A stretch of DNA of 64,000 bases from Fibrella rubiginis (GCF_017353185.1 NZ_JAFMYV010000018.1:1-64000), one strand, 5' to 3'. Counted from the stretch's first letter, positions 17,544-26,685 are shown. The notes: generated by a model from the sequence alone, not told the origin. Made by a program: numbers and translations.

Positions 17544-18032
17544 ATGGAAAAGGGGGGCAAAAATTTTGAAATTGACAACGTCGATCTGAAAATCCTGAAT
17601 CTGCTCATGCAGGATGCCACGATGGCCTACACCGAAATTGGCAAACGAATCTTTGTGTCGGGGGGGACGGTCCACGTCAGGATGAAAAAAATGGAAGATA
17701 TGGGCATCGTGCGGGGCTCGCAGCTCATCATCGACCACACCAAACTGGGCTGGGACATCAGCGCTTTTCTGGGTATCTACCTCGACAAGAGTTCGTTATA
17801 CGAAGAAGTGGCGGTGCAACTGATGAAAATCCCGGAAGTGGTCAACGTGCATTACACCACGGGCATCTACAGCATCTTTGCCAAAATCGTTTGCCGCGAT
17901 ACCCTCCACCTCCGCGAGGTATTGCACGACAAAATCCAGAAAGTAAGCGGCATACAACGTACCGAAACGTTTATCTCCCTCGAAGAAAGCGTGAACCGCC
18001 CTGTACCCGTTACAGAAGAAGAAGTGAACTGA
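17544..18032 (+). CDS. Lrp/AsnC family transcriptional regulator
   Basis: 162 residues. An N-terminal winged HTH (about residues 9-60; DLKILNLLMQDATMAYTEIG then SGGTVHVRMKKMEDMGIV) is followed by a RAM ligand-binding/oligomerisation domain (about 75-150) with the typical IPEVVNVHYTTGIYSIFAKI segment. It acts on DNA as a dimer or octamer and usually responds to an amino acid. The extended N-terminus and C-terminal acidic tail are unremarkable. A palindromic site overlaps its promoter. The stop codon lies inside the outer base of palindrome P3, and the radical SAM gene follows after it. Confidence 0.92.
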   Translation: MEKGGKNFEIDNVDLKILNLLMQDATMAYTEIGKRIFVSGGTVHVRMKKMEDMGIVRGSQLIIDHTKLGWDISAFLGIYLDKSSLYEEVAVQLMKIPEVVNVHYTTGIYSIFAKIVCRDTLHLREVLHDKIQKVSGIQRTETFISLEESVNRPVPVTEEEVN

Positions 18033-18148
18033 TTTACGAATGACGAATTACGAATGACGATTTTTGCTGACGCCAGAGCAGGCTAGCAAACTGTGGCAGC
18101 GTCAGCAAAAATCGTAAATCGTCATTCGTAATTCGTAATTCGTAAATC
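18031..18148. repeat. Long intergenic palindrome P3
   Basis: Left arm 18031-18073 pairs with right arm 18099-18148. The right arm carries one extra 7-nt unit, showing unit-wise length change. Units are ACGAATK-like heptamers, and the loop-proximal end is TTTTTGCTGACGC, shared with P5. The loop is 25 nt. It fills the whole gap between the Lrp and radical SAM genes. Confidence 0.9.
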
Positions 18149-18150
18149 AC

Positions 18151-19188
18151 TTGTCTATCCTCCCTCCTGCCGGTCGTATACGCGACGGCCTCAACTTCGC
18201 CAGTAAGCTAACCCCCAGGCGGGTGGCTAATGCCCTGCGGGTGCTGACGAGCTTTTATGCCTCGCGCCGGAGTGGGCAACCCAACCAGCGGGGACTACCC
18301 GTGTCGCTCTCGGTCGAGCCAACGACTTCCTGCAATTTGCGCTGTCCCGAATGCCCCAGCGGCCTGCGGTCGTTTACCCGGCCTACGGGTATGCTTGGTG
18401 AGGACTTATTCAAACGCACCATCGACGAACTGCACGATACCTTATTATACCTCATCTTCTATTTCCAGGGCGAGCCCTACCTCCACCCCCAATTTCTGGA
18501 GCTTGTCCGCTACGCCGCCAACCGGAATATTTACACCGCCACCAGCACCAACGCCCACTACCTCACCGACGAAAACGCCCGCAAAACGGTTGAGTCAGGC
18601 CTCGACAGGCTCATTATTTCTATCGACGGCACCACACAGGACGTTTATGAGCAGTACCGGGTAGGGGGTAAACTGGCCAAAGTGCTGGAAGGAACGCGCA
18701 ACCTGATCCGCTGGAAAAAAGAGTTGAAATCGACTACGCCACACGTGATCTTTCAGTTTCTGGTCGTGAAGCCCAATGAACACCAGATTGCCCACGTGCA
18801 GCAACTGGCCAGGGAGCTTGGTGTGGATGAAGTAAAACTGAAAACAGCGCAGATTTACGACTACGAAAACGGCTCGGACCTGATGCCGACCATCGACAAA
18901 TACAGCCGTTACGCCAAAAAAGCCGACGGTACCTTCGGCGTGAAAAACGCCCTGCTGGACCACTGCTGGCGCATGTGGCACTCGTGCGTGATGACCTGGG
19001 ATGGCCGCATCGTGCCCTGCTGCTTCGACAAAGACGCCGACCACCAACTGGGCACGTTGCAGGAAAACACCTTCCGCGATGTCTGGTTCAGCCCCGCCTA
19101 CCGCCGCTTTCGTCAGACCCTCATCCAGAACCGCGCCGAGATCGACATGTGCAAGAACTGCACCGAGGGCGCCAAGGTGTGGGCGTGA
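18151..19188 (+). CDS. Radical SAM/SPASM domain protein
   Basis: 345 residues. CNLRCPEC (Cys about 62, 66, 69) is the CxxxCxxC motif that binds the SAM-cleaving 4Fe-4S cluster; the C-terminal cysteines (CWRMWHSC about 272-279, VPCCFD, CKNC near 340) form a SPASM auxiliary-cluster region. Such enzymes commonly modify ribosomal peptides or proteins. No small precursor peptide with a recognisable leader is seen nearby, so the substrate is open. The longest frame begins with TTG at 18151, straight after palindrome P3; no ATG fits before the SAM motif. ppk1 follows 29 bases downstream. Confidence 0.88.
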   Translation: MSILPPAGRIRDGLNFASKLTPRRVANALRVLTSFYASRRSGQPNQRGLPVSLSVEPTTSCNLRCPECPSGLRSFTRPTGMLGEDLFKRTIDELHDTLLYLIFYFQGEPYLHPQFLELVRYAANRNIYTATSTNAHYLTDENARKTVESGLDRLIISIDGTTQDVYEQYRVGGKLAKVLEGTRNLIRWKKELKSTTPHVIFQFLVVKPNEHQIAHVQQLARELGVDEVKLKTAQIYDYENGSDLMPTIDKYSRYAKKADGTFGVKNALLDHCWRMWHSCVMTWDGRIVPCCFDKDADHQLGTLQENTFRDVWFSPAYRRFRQTLIQNRAEIDMCKNCTEGAKVWA

Positions 19189-19217
19189 TTTAATGAGCAA
19201 CCATACGCTGCCAACCC

Positions 19218-21272
19218 ATGACTGCCAACCAGCCCACCAAACCAACCTACATCAACCGCGACCTGAGTTGGCTCAGCTTCAACCATCGGGTGTTGCAGGA
19301 AGCGGCCAACCCCCATGTGCCGGTCTATGAACGGGTGCGGTTTCTCGCTATTTTCTCGTCTAACTTAGATGAGTTCTTCCGGGTACGCATGTCGTCGTTG
19401 CTCTCGCTGGAGGGCCAGCGTACGGCCGAGAATGATGATGCAGAACCCCTGTTTCTGCCCGCCATTCAGGCGCAGGTGATGCAGTCGCAGCAAGAATTCG
19501 GGCGGCTGCTGGTGGAGGAAGTCCTGCCCGAACTAGACCGGCAGGGCGTACACCTCTACTACGGCGACCCGCTCCGGCCCGAACATGCCGCCGCCGTGAG
19601 CGACTATTTTTTTAGCCGGGTGCTGGGGTTATTACGACCAATCTGGCTCGACGAAGCCCCTACCAAACCCCTGAACGTACCCGACAGCGCGCTTTATCTG
19701 GCGGTTTCATTGCAGGGGCCGGGTGGGCAGCAGCGGGCGCTGGTCAATATTCCCGATCAGCACCTGCCCCGTTTCCTGGCGTTGCCGCCCATAGCTGGCC
19801 ATCACTTTATCGCGTTCCTCGACGACATAATCCGGCCCCACCTGTCGGCCCTGTTTCCGGGCTACAGGGTAGTGAGTTGCCACAGCGTGAAGATCACCCG
19901 CAACGCCGATGTGAGCATTGCCGATGAATTTGTGGGACAGATGGACGAAAACATCGCCCGGATGCTCGATCAGCGGAAAGAAGGCCACACCACACGCTTT
20001 CTCTACGACCCCGCTATTCCCGCCGACCTGTTAACTACACTACAGACCGCGTTTGGCTTATTGCCCCAGTCGCTGGTGCTGGGGGGGCGTTACCATAACC
20101 TGAGCAGCCTGATGAACCTGCCCAACCCCGTTGGTAATGACCTCAATTATCCACCTCAGCCCCCGCATCCGGTAGCGGGTCTGCAAGGCGAGAAGTCCAT
20201 TTTCGATCGGCTCGACGGGCGCGACTACCTGCTCCACACGCCCTACCAAAGCTACAACCCGGTATTGCGGTTTTTTAACGAAGCCGCCACGCACCCCGAC
20301 GTGACCGATATCTTCGTGACGTTCTACCGCATCGCCGCCGATTCGGCCATTGGGCAGGCCCTGCTTAGCGCGGCCCGTAACGGCAAGCACGTAACGGTGT
20401 TTATGGAACTGAAAGCCCGTTTCGACGAGGCCAATAACCTCCGCTGGAGCAAGCAGTTTAAGGCCGCGGGCATCCGGCTCGTCTATAGCATTCCGAACCT
20501 GAAAGTCCACGCTAAAATTGCCTTTGTCAAACGCCGGATCAACGGTCAGGAGCGCCGTTATGGCTTGTTTTCAACGGGTAATTTCAACGAAAACACCGCC
20601 CGCTTCTACACCGACCATATTCTCCTGACAAGCCACCCCGGCCTCACTACGGACCTTGACCAGCTTGTGAGGTACCTGCAAACCCGAAAGCAACCTGCCC
20701 AATACCCACCTATCGCATTTGACCATCTGCTGGTAGCCCAGTTCAACCTGCTGCCGCAGTTGCTGGCGCTCATTGACCGCGAAATAACGCACCACCAGGC
20801 AGGGCGCCCGGCCCGTATTACACTCAAGCTCAATAATTTACAGGACCAGACAATGGTAGATAAGCTCTACGAGGCCAGCCGGGCGGGTGTGCCTATCGAC
20901 CTGGTCGTACGCGGCATCTGCACGCTCCTCCCCAACGTACCTGGCCAAAGCGAAACCATCCGGGTCCGGCGTATCGTGGATCGGTACCTCGAACACGGAC
21001 GGGTATTCGTGTTTCATAACAATGGCCAGCCCGACACCTACCTTGGCTCTGCCGACTGGATGAGCCGCAACCTGCACCGCCGCGTAGAAGTCTGCTTTCC
21101 GGTGTATGACCCCACACTGAGCCAGCAGCTTCGTCAACTGATTGATGTTCAGCTAGCCGACAATACCCAGGCTACTTTGCTCAACGAACATGCCGACTGG
21201 GAAGCGGTCTCCAACAGCCAGCCACCGCTTCGCTCACAGGCGGCCATTTATGAACGCCTGCGGCAGACGTGA
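19218..21272 (+). CDS. ppk1: Polyphosphate kinase 1
   Basis: 684 residues, close to the usual PPK1 length. The N-terminal domain opens 'YINRDLSWLSFNHRVLQEA' (about 11-29), followed by NLDEFFRVRMSSL (about 51-63), as in the family. The two phospholipase-D-like C-terminal domains contain LKVHAKIAFVKRR (about 427-439), with the histidine expected to be phosphorylated, and a VFHNNGQPDTYLGSADWMSR segment carrying the second active-site histidine. It reversibly polymerises the terminal phosphate of ATP into polyphosphate. It sits between the radical SAM gene and parA, and a promoter for parA lies just after it. Confidence 0.95.
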   Translation: MTANQPTKPTYINRDLSWLSFNHRVLQEAANPHVPVYERVRFLAIFSSNLDEFFRVRMSSLLSLEGQRTAENDDAEPLFLPAIQAQVMQSQQEFGRLLVEEVLPELDRQGVHLYYGDPLRPEHAAAVSDYFFSRVLGLLRPIWLDEAPTKPLNVPDSALYLAVSLQGPGGQQRALVNIPDQHLPRFLALPPIAGHHFIAFLDDIIRPHLSALFPGYRVVSCHSVKITRNADVSIADEFVGQMDENIARMLDQRKEGHTTRFLYDPAIPADLLTTLQTAFGLLPQSLVLGGRYHNLSSLMNLPNPVGNDLNYPPQPPHPVAGLQGEKSIFDRLDGRDYLLHTPYQSYNPVLRFFNEAATHPDVTDIFVTFYRIAADSAIGQALLSAARNGKHVTVFMELKARFDEANNLRWSKQFKAAGIRLVYSIPNLKVHAKIAFVKRRINGQERRYGLFSTGNFNENTARFYTDHILLTSHPGLTTDLDQLVRYLQTRKQPAQYPPIAFDHLLVAQFNLLPQLLALIDREITHHQAGRPARITLKLNNLQDQTMVDKLYEASRAGVPIDLVVRGICTLLPNVPGQSETIRVRRIVDRYLEHGRVFVFHNNGQPDTYLGSADWMSRNLHRRVEVCFPVYDPTLSQQLRQLIDVQLADNTQATLLNEHADWEAVSNSQPPLRSQAAIYERLRQT

Positions 21273-21293
21273 AACATTTTCGTGAAACATTAC

Positions 21294-21324
21294 TTGGAAA
21301 GGTAGTTTCGTTACGGCATCTTTG
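21294..21324 (+). promoter_or_regulatory. Promoter upstream of parA
   Basis: TTG (21294-21296), a 20-nt spacer and CATCTTTG (21317-21324), one base off TAnnTTTG, lie 20 bases before the parA ATG at 21345. It separates the parA-lepB unit from ppk1. Confidence 0.55.
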
Positions 21325-21344
21325 ACCCTGCAACGAACAGTCCC

Positions 21345-22130
21345 ATGGGTAAAGTTATTGCCATTGCCAACCAGAAGGGTGGCGTCGGTAAAACCACAAC
21401 AACAATCAACCTCGCGGCCAGTTTGGCGGCCCTCGAATTCCGGACGCTCATTGTTGACGCTGATCCGCAGGCCAACTCAACCTCCGGGTTGGGGTACAAC
21501 CCGAAGGAAATCGAGAACAGTATCTACGAATGCATGATCGAAGACGTGCAAACGCGCGACGCTATCATTCAGACCGACTTCCCGAACCTTGATCTGCTGC
21601 CGTCTCACATCGATCTGGTGGGGGCCGAAATTGAGATGATCAATCTGCAAAGTCGGGAAGACAAGATGAAAGAGGCGCTGGCGCACGTCCGCGACGACTA
21701 CGATTTCATCATTGTCGACTGCTCACCGTCGCTGGGTCTGATCACGATCAACAGCCTTACCGCTGCCGATTCGGTCATTATTCCGGTGCAGTGCGAATAT
21801 TTTGCGCTCGAAGGGCTGGGTAAACTGCTGAACACGATCAAGATTATTCAGTCGCGGCTCAACACGAACCTGGCCATCGAAGGCATTCTGCTCACGATGT
21901 ATGATCTGCGCGTCCGGCTGTCGAATCAGGTGGTGGGCGAAGTAACCTCGCACTTCCAGCAGATGGTCTTCAGCACGATCATCCCGCGCAACATCCGCCT
22001 GAGTGAGTCACCCAGCTTTGGCGTACCCGTGCTGGCGCAGGACGCCGACAGCAAGGGGGCTATCAGCTACCTGAATCTAGCCCGCGAAATCCTGGCGAAA
22101 AACGGCCTGATGCCCCAAGAGACAGTTTAA
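21345..22130 (+). CDS. parA: Chromosome partitioning ATPase ParA (Soj)
   Basis: 261 residues. The deviant Walker A motif KGGVGKTT lies at residues 11-18, the switch region follows DADPQANSTSGLG (about 38-50), and the Walker B-like IIVDCSPSLGLIT is at about 122-134. The protein lacks an N-terminal HTH, as in chromosomal Soj-type ParA. It binds DNA non-specifically in its ATP form and is stimulated by ParB to segregate origins. It is the first gene of a same-strand run parA-parB-DUF5683-dapB-lepB. Confidence 0.96.
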   Translation: MGKVIAIANQKGGVGKTTTTINLAASLAALEFRTLIVDADPQANSTSGLGYNPKEIENSIYECMIEDVQTRDAIIQTDFPNLDLLPSHIDLVGAEIEMINLQSREDKMKEALAHVRDDYDFIIVDCSPSLGLITINSLTAADSVIIPVQCEYFALEGLGKLLNTIKIIQSRLNTNLAIEGILLTMYDLRVRLSNQVVGEVTSHFQQMVFSTIIPRNIRLSESPSFGVPVLAQDADSKGAISYLNLAREILAKNGLMPQETV

Positions 22131-22132
22131 CG

Positions 22133-22200
22133 TTGAATGTCCAATGTCTAAAGTTGACCTCTATCGGCAAACTTTTAACACTAGACATTAGACTTGACAC
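22133..22200. repeat. Imperfect palindrome between parA and parB
   Basis: AATGTCTAAAGTT near 22141 pairs with the TAGACATT-ending segment near 22186, with small insertions in the right side. The left side reads as heptamers (GTTGAAT, GTCCAAT, GTCTAAA). It looks like a decayed or diverging member of the long-palindrome family. Confidence 0.6.
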
Positions 22201-22208
22201 TCATTCCT

Positions 22209-23129
22209 ATGAACACCACAAATGCAAAACCGGGGGGTACAAAACCCAACAAACTAACCGGCCTGGGCCGGGGATTGGGTGCGCTCTTGCAGGATAGTGA
22301 AAATCGGCAGGCCAAACCCTCGCCCTATGAGTCGATCAGCACGATGACCGAAATAGGTCTCGAACAGATTGAAACAAATCCCTTCCAGCCCCGTACCCGT
22401 TTCGACGAAGAGGCTCTGAATGAACTGGCCGACTCGATCCGGGTGCAGGGCATCATTCAGCCCATTACGGTGCGGCAGTTGGGCAAAGACCATTACCAGC
22501 TCATCTCCGGCGAACGGCGTTTGCAGGCCTCAAAGCTGATCGGGATGTTGCACATTCCGGCCTATGTCCGCACGGCCAACGACCAGCAGATGCTGGAAAT
22601 GGCGCTGATCGAGAACATTCAGCGCGAAAACCTGAACTCGATTGAAATTGCCCTCTCCTATCAGCGCCTTATCACCGAGTGCAGCCTGAAACAGGAAGAG
22701 TTGGGCGAGCGCGTGGGTAAAAACCGAACTACCGTCAATAACTACATCCGGTTGCTGAAGCTACCTCCCGTTATTCAGGCCTCCCTGCGCGACACCCGGA
22801 TTTCAATGGGTCACGCCCGTGCCATCATCAACATCGACAACCCGGACGTGCAGATCAAGCTCTTCAACAAAATCATCGAAGAAGACTGGTCGGTACGAAA
22901 AGTAGAGGAAGCCGTCCGAAACCTGTCGATGGTCGACGAAGCTGTTCCGGCCCGTAAAATCACGCTACCCAAGCAGGAGATGCGCAGTTTACAGTTTAAG
23001 CTGTCGTCGATGTTTGGCACGAAGGTGATGATCAAGGCCGATGACAAACACACGGGCGAGATCAAGATTCCGTTTACGTCGCAGGAAGACCTCGACCGGA
23101 TTTTGAATGTCCTGAACTATTCGGCTTAA
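22209..23129 (+). CDS. parB: Chromosome partitioning protein ParB
   Basis: 306 residues from the ATG at 22209; a TTG five codons upstream is in frame but less likely. GLGRGLGALL (about 17-26) is the ParA-stimulating N-terminal motif. The ParB/Srx CTPase domain has NPFQPR, LISGERRLQASKLIG (about 97-111) and ENIQREN (about 134-140). The HTH region (GERVGKNRTTVNNYIRLLKLP) binds parS. The C-terminal end (LQFKLSSMFGTKVMIKAD) dimerises. No parS-like 16-bp palindrome is obvious in the window. Confidence 0.95.
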   Translation: MNTTNAKPGGTKPNKLTGLGRGLGALLQDSENRQAKPSPYESISTMTEIGLEQIETNPFQPRTRFDEEALNELADSIRVQGIIQPITVRQLGKDHYQLISGERRLQASKLIGMLHIPAYVRTANDQQMLEMALIENIQRENLNSIEIALSYQRLITECSLKQEELGERVGKNRTTVNNYIRLLKLPPVIQASLRDTRISMGHARAIINIDNPDVQIKLFNKIIEEDWSVRKVEEAVRNLSMVDEAVPARKITLPKQEMRSLQFKLSSMFGTKVMIKADDKHTGEIKIPFTSQEDLDRILNVLNYSA

Positions 23130-23189
23130 GGTTTTTTAAGCCATCGCAGCAGCCAAACCAACCGGCGCGTTCGTTACTCGTGTGGCGTC

Positions 23190-23954
23190 ATGCCACGAAT
23201 GTCCGCGCCGGTCGCGTCAATACCGAGTTTTTCAGTGAGCAATCTTTTTCTCCGTTTGGGTCTGTTTGGGTTACTGCTATGGCTGGGTTTGGTTAGCCCG
23301 CTCTGCGCCCAAACACCCGACACCACCCGGCCTGCTCCCACAGGGCGTTTTCCCATTATCCGGCAGGATCTACCAGCCGATACCATCCGGCCAGATGTGG
23401 TGGAATATGACACGCTGGCTGCTGATACGCCCGCCGCTGATACGGTGGCACTGTCGGATTCGGCCAACGCGAGAATCAGGAAGATCATACCGAAAAAAGC
23501 AGCGTTGCTGTCGCTGGCATTGCCGGGGTTGGGCCAGTACTACAACGGTCAAATCTGGAAGATCCCGATCATCTATGCTGGTTTCACCACGTTTGGGATT
23601 CTGATCAGTAGGTTCAACGGGCAGTACGTTGAGTTTTTGAACGCCTATACCGTAGCGTATAATAAACCCGGCACTAATCCGCAGTTGAAGAAGGCGTTGG
23701 TGGCCAGCCGAAACTTGGAGTATGATCTCAACCAGCTACAGCGGGGCACCGAATTTTACCGCCGCTGGCGCGATTATAACTACATTTTTACGGCCCTCTT
23801 CTGGGCATTGAACGTAGTCGACGCCAACGTAACGGCTCACCTGAAAACTTTCGATATCTCCGATAGCCTGACCCTGCGCTACCATCCGGTCATTATTCCC
23901 GCTACGGTGGGCATGGTACCGGGCGTAAGTCTCACGCTTTCTTTCCGAAAATAA
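23190..23954 (+). CDS. DUF5683 domain protein
   Basis: 254 residues. An N-terminal hydrophobic segment (about 22-40) ending CAQ suggests a signal peptide, then a Pro/Asp/Thr-rich linker, then the DUF5683 core starting 'PKKAALLSLALPGLGQYYNGQ' with small hydrophobic helices and an RWRDYNYIFTALFWALNVVDA segment. Function unknown; the family is largely limited to Bacteroidota and is often found in this same place between parB and dapB, which supports real co-inheritance. It stops 5 bases before dapB. The exact start is uncertain because upstream residues lack features. Confidence 0.85.
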   Translation: MPRMSAPVASIPSFSVSNLFLRLGLFGLLLWLGLVSPLCAQTPDTTRPAPTGRFPIIRQDLPADTIRPDVVEYDTLAADTPAADTVALSDSANARIRKIIPKKAALLSLALPGLGQYYNGQIWKIPIIYAGFTTFGILISRFNGQYVEFLNAYTVAYNKPGTNPQLKKALVASRNLEYDLNQLQRGTEFYRRWRDYNYIFTALFWALNVVDANVTAHLKTFDISDSLTLRYHPVIIPATVGMVPGVSLTLSFRK

Positions 23955-23959
23955 ATGCA

Positions 23960-24694
23960 ATGACTATTCTCTTGCTGGGCTACGGCAAAATGGGTAAAAC
24001 CATTGAGCAAATTGCCCTCGATCGTAACCATACCATTGTTGGGCGCATCGACGTCAGTAACCGGGCCGACATGGACCGGCTTACAGATGATGCCGTCGAT
24101 GTGGTGATCGAATTCAGTTCGCCCGAAGCCGTAGTCGATAACCTGCGTTACTGCATTGGTCGGGGCTGGGCAGTGGTATGTGGCACCACGGGCTGGCTAA
24201 GCCAACGCGCCGAGATTGAGGCGGCCGTGCGCGAACGGGGCAGTGCCTTTTTCTACGCCTCAAACTACAGCATTGGCGTAAACCTGTTTTTTCGGTTAAA
24301 CAAAACCCTGGCGAAGTTTATGCACAACTACCCCAGCTACCACGTTTCGATGACCGAGATTCACCATACAGAAAAGAAAGATGCCCCCTCCGGCACTGCC
24401 ATCACCCTGGCCGAGGGCTTACTCAACAACCTGCCCCACAAGCACCGTTGGGCTGTTTCGGAGGAAGGTAAACCCGCCGCGGGCAACACCGACGACGCCA
24501 TTGTGATTGATTCCGTTCGCGAAGGCACCGTACCCGGCACGCATATTGTCCGGTTCGAGTCAGACGTTGACCGGATTGAGATTTCGCACGTGGCGCACAA
24601 CCGGCAGGGGTTTGCCATCGGTGCCGTTATCGCCGCCGAATGGCTCGCCTCCCGGCAAGGCGTGTTTGGCATGGATGATTTGCTGGGGGAATAG
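23960..24694 (+). CDS. dapB: 4-hydroxy-tetrahydrodipicolinate reductase
   Basis: 244 residues. The NAD(P)-binding GYGKMGKT motif is at about 7-14, and the signature EIHHTEKKDAPSGTA at about 133-147 carries the catalytic histidine pair, the lysine and the substrate-binding PSGT. It reduces 4-hydroxy-tetrahydrodipicolinate in the diaminopimelate/lysine pathway, supplying the peptidoglycan cross-link residue. It is shorter than the E. coli enzyme (273), as common in Bacteroidota. It lies between DUF5683 and lepB. Confidence 0.95.
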   Translation: MTILLLGYGKMGKTIEQIALDRNHTIVGRIDVSNRADMDRLTDDAVDVVIEFSSPEAVVDNLRYCIGRGWAVVCGTTGWLSQRAEIEAAVRERGSAFFYASNYSIGVNLFFRLNKTLAKFMHNYPSYHVSMTEIHHTEKKDAPSGTAITLAEGLLNNLPHKHRWAVSEEGKPAAGNTDDAIVIDSVREGTVPGTHIVRFESDVDRIEISHVAHNRQGFAIGAVIAAEWLASRQGVFGMDDLLGE

Positions 24695-24707
24695 TTACCT
24701 AAACACC

Positions 24708-24802
24708 GGACGTTAGACACTGGATTCGTAAAAACCTGATTTTGGCGCATACCAATCGACACTGTTCAGCACCATACATCCAATATCCAGCATCCAACGT
24801 CC
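24708..24802. repeat. Imperfect palindrome between dapB and lepB
   Basis: GGACGTTAGACACTGGAT (24708-24725) pairs with ATCCAGCATCCAACGTCC (24785-24802) with three mismatches. The flank 24775-24815 is a run of degenerate 7-nt YATCCRN units. It is a weaker member of the palindrome family with a 59-nt loop. Confidence 0.65.
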
Positions 24803-24861
24803 TATATCCGATATCCTGTTCGTAATTTCGTAGTAGCTAGATCTTGAACCACGTATAGCCC

Positions 24862-26028
24862 GTGTCTGAAGTAAAAATCAAAACCAAAGCCGATCCGTCG
24901 GTGAAGAGAAAATCGGCCGCCCGTGAGTGGTTCGACTCCATTTTATTTGCCGTAGTAGCCGCTACGCTCATCCGCTGGCTGTTTATGGAAGCCTTCACCA
25001 TCCCTACGCCTTCGATGGAGCGGAGTCTGATGGTAGGTGATTTCCTGTTTGTAAGCAAATTTCATTACGGCACCCGCACCCCCAAAACACCCCTGCAGGT
25101 GCCACTAACGCACCAGAAAATATGGGGTACCGATATCCCATCGTACCTCGACTGGATTCAGTTGCCGCAGTACCGGCTCCCCGGTTTTTCGAGTGTGAAA
25201 AACGGCGACGTGGTGGTGTTCAACTATCCACCCGAAGACCAATACCCCACCGACCTGAAAACCAACTACATCAAACGGTGCATGGGCATTGCGGGCGACG
25301 TGCTGGAGGTGCGCCACCGGGCCGTATATGTTAACGGGAAAGCCGCCGAAGTACCGCCGTTTTCGCAGCAGACGTATTACATCTACACGAAGAAGACCGA
25401 CCTCGACGATGCCTTCTTCCGGCAGTACGAGATTATCAACGATTATCGCCCCGAAACGGAATCGGTAAACTGGCAACCCCTACAGCAACTCAACGACTCA
25501 ACAAAAACAAACGAACTGGTTGGTTATCAGGTGCGTACCACCGAAGACGTAGTAGCACAAATTAGAAAATATGACTGGTGCCGCGAGATCGTGGCCGCCG
25601 ACGAACTGCCCCAGGCTACGCCATCACCCTATAACCAGCTTTACGGAAGCAAGCAGTTCAACTGGACTGTAGACAATTTCGGGCCGGTTACCATACCCAA
25701 AGAGGGGGCTACCGTTCAACTCGACAAAAAGAGCATTGCGCTCTACGGCCCGGTGATTCAAAAGTATGAGGGTAACAAAAACGTGGTGTTGACCGACTCT
25801 ACGGTATCGGTCGACGGTAAGGCTATCACGAGCTATACCTTTAAGCAGGATTACTACTTCATGATGGGTGATAACCGCCACAACTCGCTCGATTCGCGGT
25901 ATTGGGGTTTCGTTCCCTCCGACCACATTGTGGGCAAAGCGGTATTTATCTGGATGTCAATTGACCCCAATCCTGCCAATGCCGCCAACAAAATTCGCTG
26001 GAACCGGCTGTTTAGTGTAGTCAAGTAG
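24862..26028 (+). CDS. lepB: Signal peptidase I
   Basis: 388 residues, inner-membrane serine/lysine protease removing Sec signal peptides. One N-terminal membrane helix (about 22-45) is followed by TIPTPSMERSL, with the nucleophile Ser at about 52; the general-base Lys lies in TNYIKRCMGIAGDVLEV (about 134-150). The last box MMGDNRHNSLDSRYWGFVP (about 333-351) is diagnostic. A long insertion between boxes (about 170-290) makes it larger than the E. coli enzyme. The start is GTG at 24862. Palindrome P4 begins right at the stop codon. Confidence 0.95.
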   Translation: MSEVKIKTKADPSVKRKSAAREWFDSILFAVVAATLIRWLFMEAFTIPTPSMERSLMVGDFLFVSKFHYGTRTPKTPLQVPLTHQKIWGTDIPSYLDWIQLPQYRLPGFSSVKNGDVVVFNYPPEDQYPTDLKTNYIKRCMGIAGDVLEVRHRAVYVNGKAAEVPPFSQQTYYIYTKKTDLDDAFFRQYEIINDYRPETESVNWQPLQQLNDSTKTNELVGYQVRTTEDVVAQIRKYDWCREIVAADELPQATPSPYNQLYGSKQFNWTVDNFGPVTIPKEGATVQLDKKSIALYGPVIQKYEGNKNVVLTDSTVSVDGKAITSYTFKQDYYFMMGDNRHNSLDSRYWGFVPSDHIVGKAVFIWMSIDPNPANAANKIRWNRLFSVVK

Positions 26029-26170
26029 GGGCGGTCCCTCGTGGTCGCCCGCCTTCGGACACGATAGTGGCCGCAAACAAAAAGAGTATCTTCTAACAAC
26101 CAGATAAATTGTTAGAGGATACTCTTTTTGTTTGCGGCCACTATCGTGTCCGAAAGGGACCGACCCTACT
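26027..26170. repeat. Long palindrome P4 between lepB and ferredoxin (44-bp arms)
   Basis: Arms 26057-26100 and 26110-26153 pair with a single mismatch around a 9-nt loop. An outer AGGGNCGGTCCC-type pair (about 26027-26038 and 26157-26168) extends it across a bulge. It fills the gap between two convergent genes and overlaps the last codons of the ferredoxin gene. Confidence 0.93.
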
Positions 26171-26516
26171 CTTCCGCGTGCAGCCAGGCTTTCTTGGCGA
26201 GCAGGGTTTCTTCGTCTTCTTCGTGTTCTGGATCGGGCACACAGCAGTCGACAGGGCAAACGGCGGCGCACTGTGGCTCTTCGTGAAAACCTTTACACTC
26301 CGTGCACTTATCGGTCACGATATAATAAAACTCATTCGACACCGGCGCCTGAGGGGCTTTGCCCGTCACGACCGTACCGTCGCCAAAATCCACTTCGCTG
26401 AGGGAAGTTCCGCCACCCCACGTCCACTCCACACCACCTTCGTAGATAGCTGTGTTAGGACATTCGGGTTCGCAGGCACCACAGTTGATGCACTCCTCGG
26501 TAATCATGATAGCCAT
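26166..26516 (-). CDS. 4Fe-4S dicluster ferredoxin
   Basis: 116 residues. CINCGACEPECP (about 9-20) and CTECKG...CAAVCPVDCC (about 71-92) supply two 4Fe-4S clusters, with an insertion between them and a long acidic C-terminal tail (about 93-116) as in YfhL/Alvin-type ferredoxins. It is a small cytoplasmic electron carrier; the partner is unknown. The minus-strand box TATATTTG (26572-26565) is a plausible -7 element. Its 3' end abuts palindrome P4. Confidence 0.93.
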   Translation of the reverse strand: MAIMITEECINCGACEPECPNTAIYEGGVEWTWGGGTSLSEVDFGDGTVVTGKAPQAPVSNEFYYIVTDKCTECKGFHEEPQCAAVCPVDCCVPDPEHEEDEETLLAKKAWLHAEE

Positions 26517-26564
26517 AATCAGGTCAAGTTAGCTGGCAAACACCGGCACATGTTAAACAGGTAA

Positions 26565-26572
26565 CAAATATA
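26565..26572 (-). promoter_or_regulatory. -7 box upstream of the ferredoxin gene
   Basis: Minus-strand TATATTTG matches TAnnTTTG, 48 bases before the ferredoxin ATG. No clear TTG -33 box is seen. Confidence 0.4.
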
Positions 26573-26609
26573 ATTATTTTTAGTTGGGCTCGGTGCTAAA
26601 AAGTTTGCA

Positions 26610-26685
26610 GAAAGCAACGGCAGCAGGCGGTAGTTTACGCCAAGCAGCTACGGCCCAGCTACTGCCTACGGCTACTGCTTATTGC
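26610..26685. repeat. Imperfect palindrome downstream of the GT51 gene
   Basis: About 22 bases ending GGCGGTAG (near 26633) pair imperfectly with CTACTGCCTACGG-type sequence (26658-26680). The right side is made of degenerate 7-nt units around ACTGCYT. It appears to be a diverged palindrome in the gap between the transglycosylase stop and the ferredoxin promoter. Confidence 0.5.
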
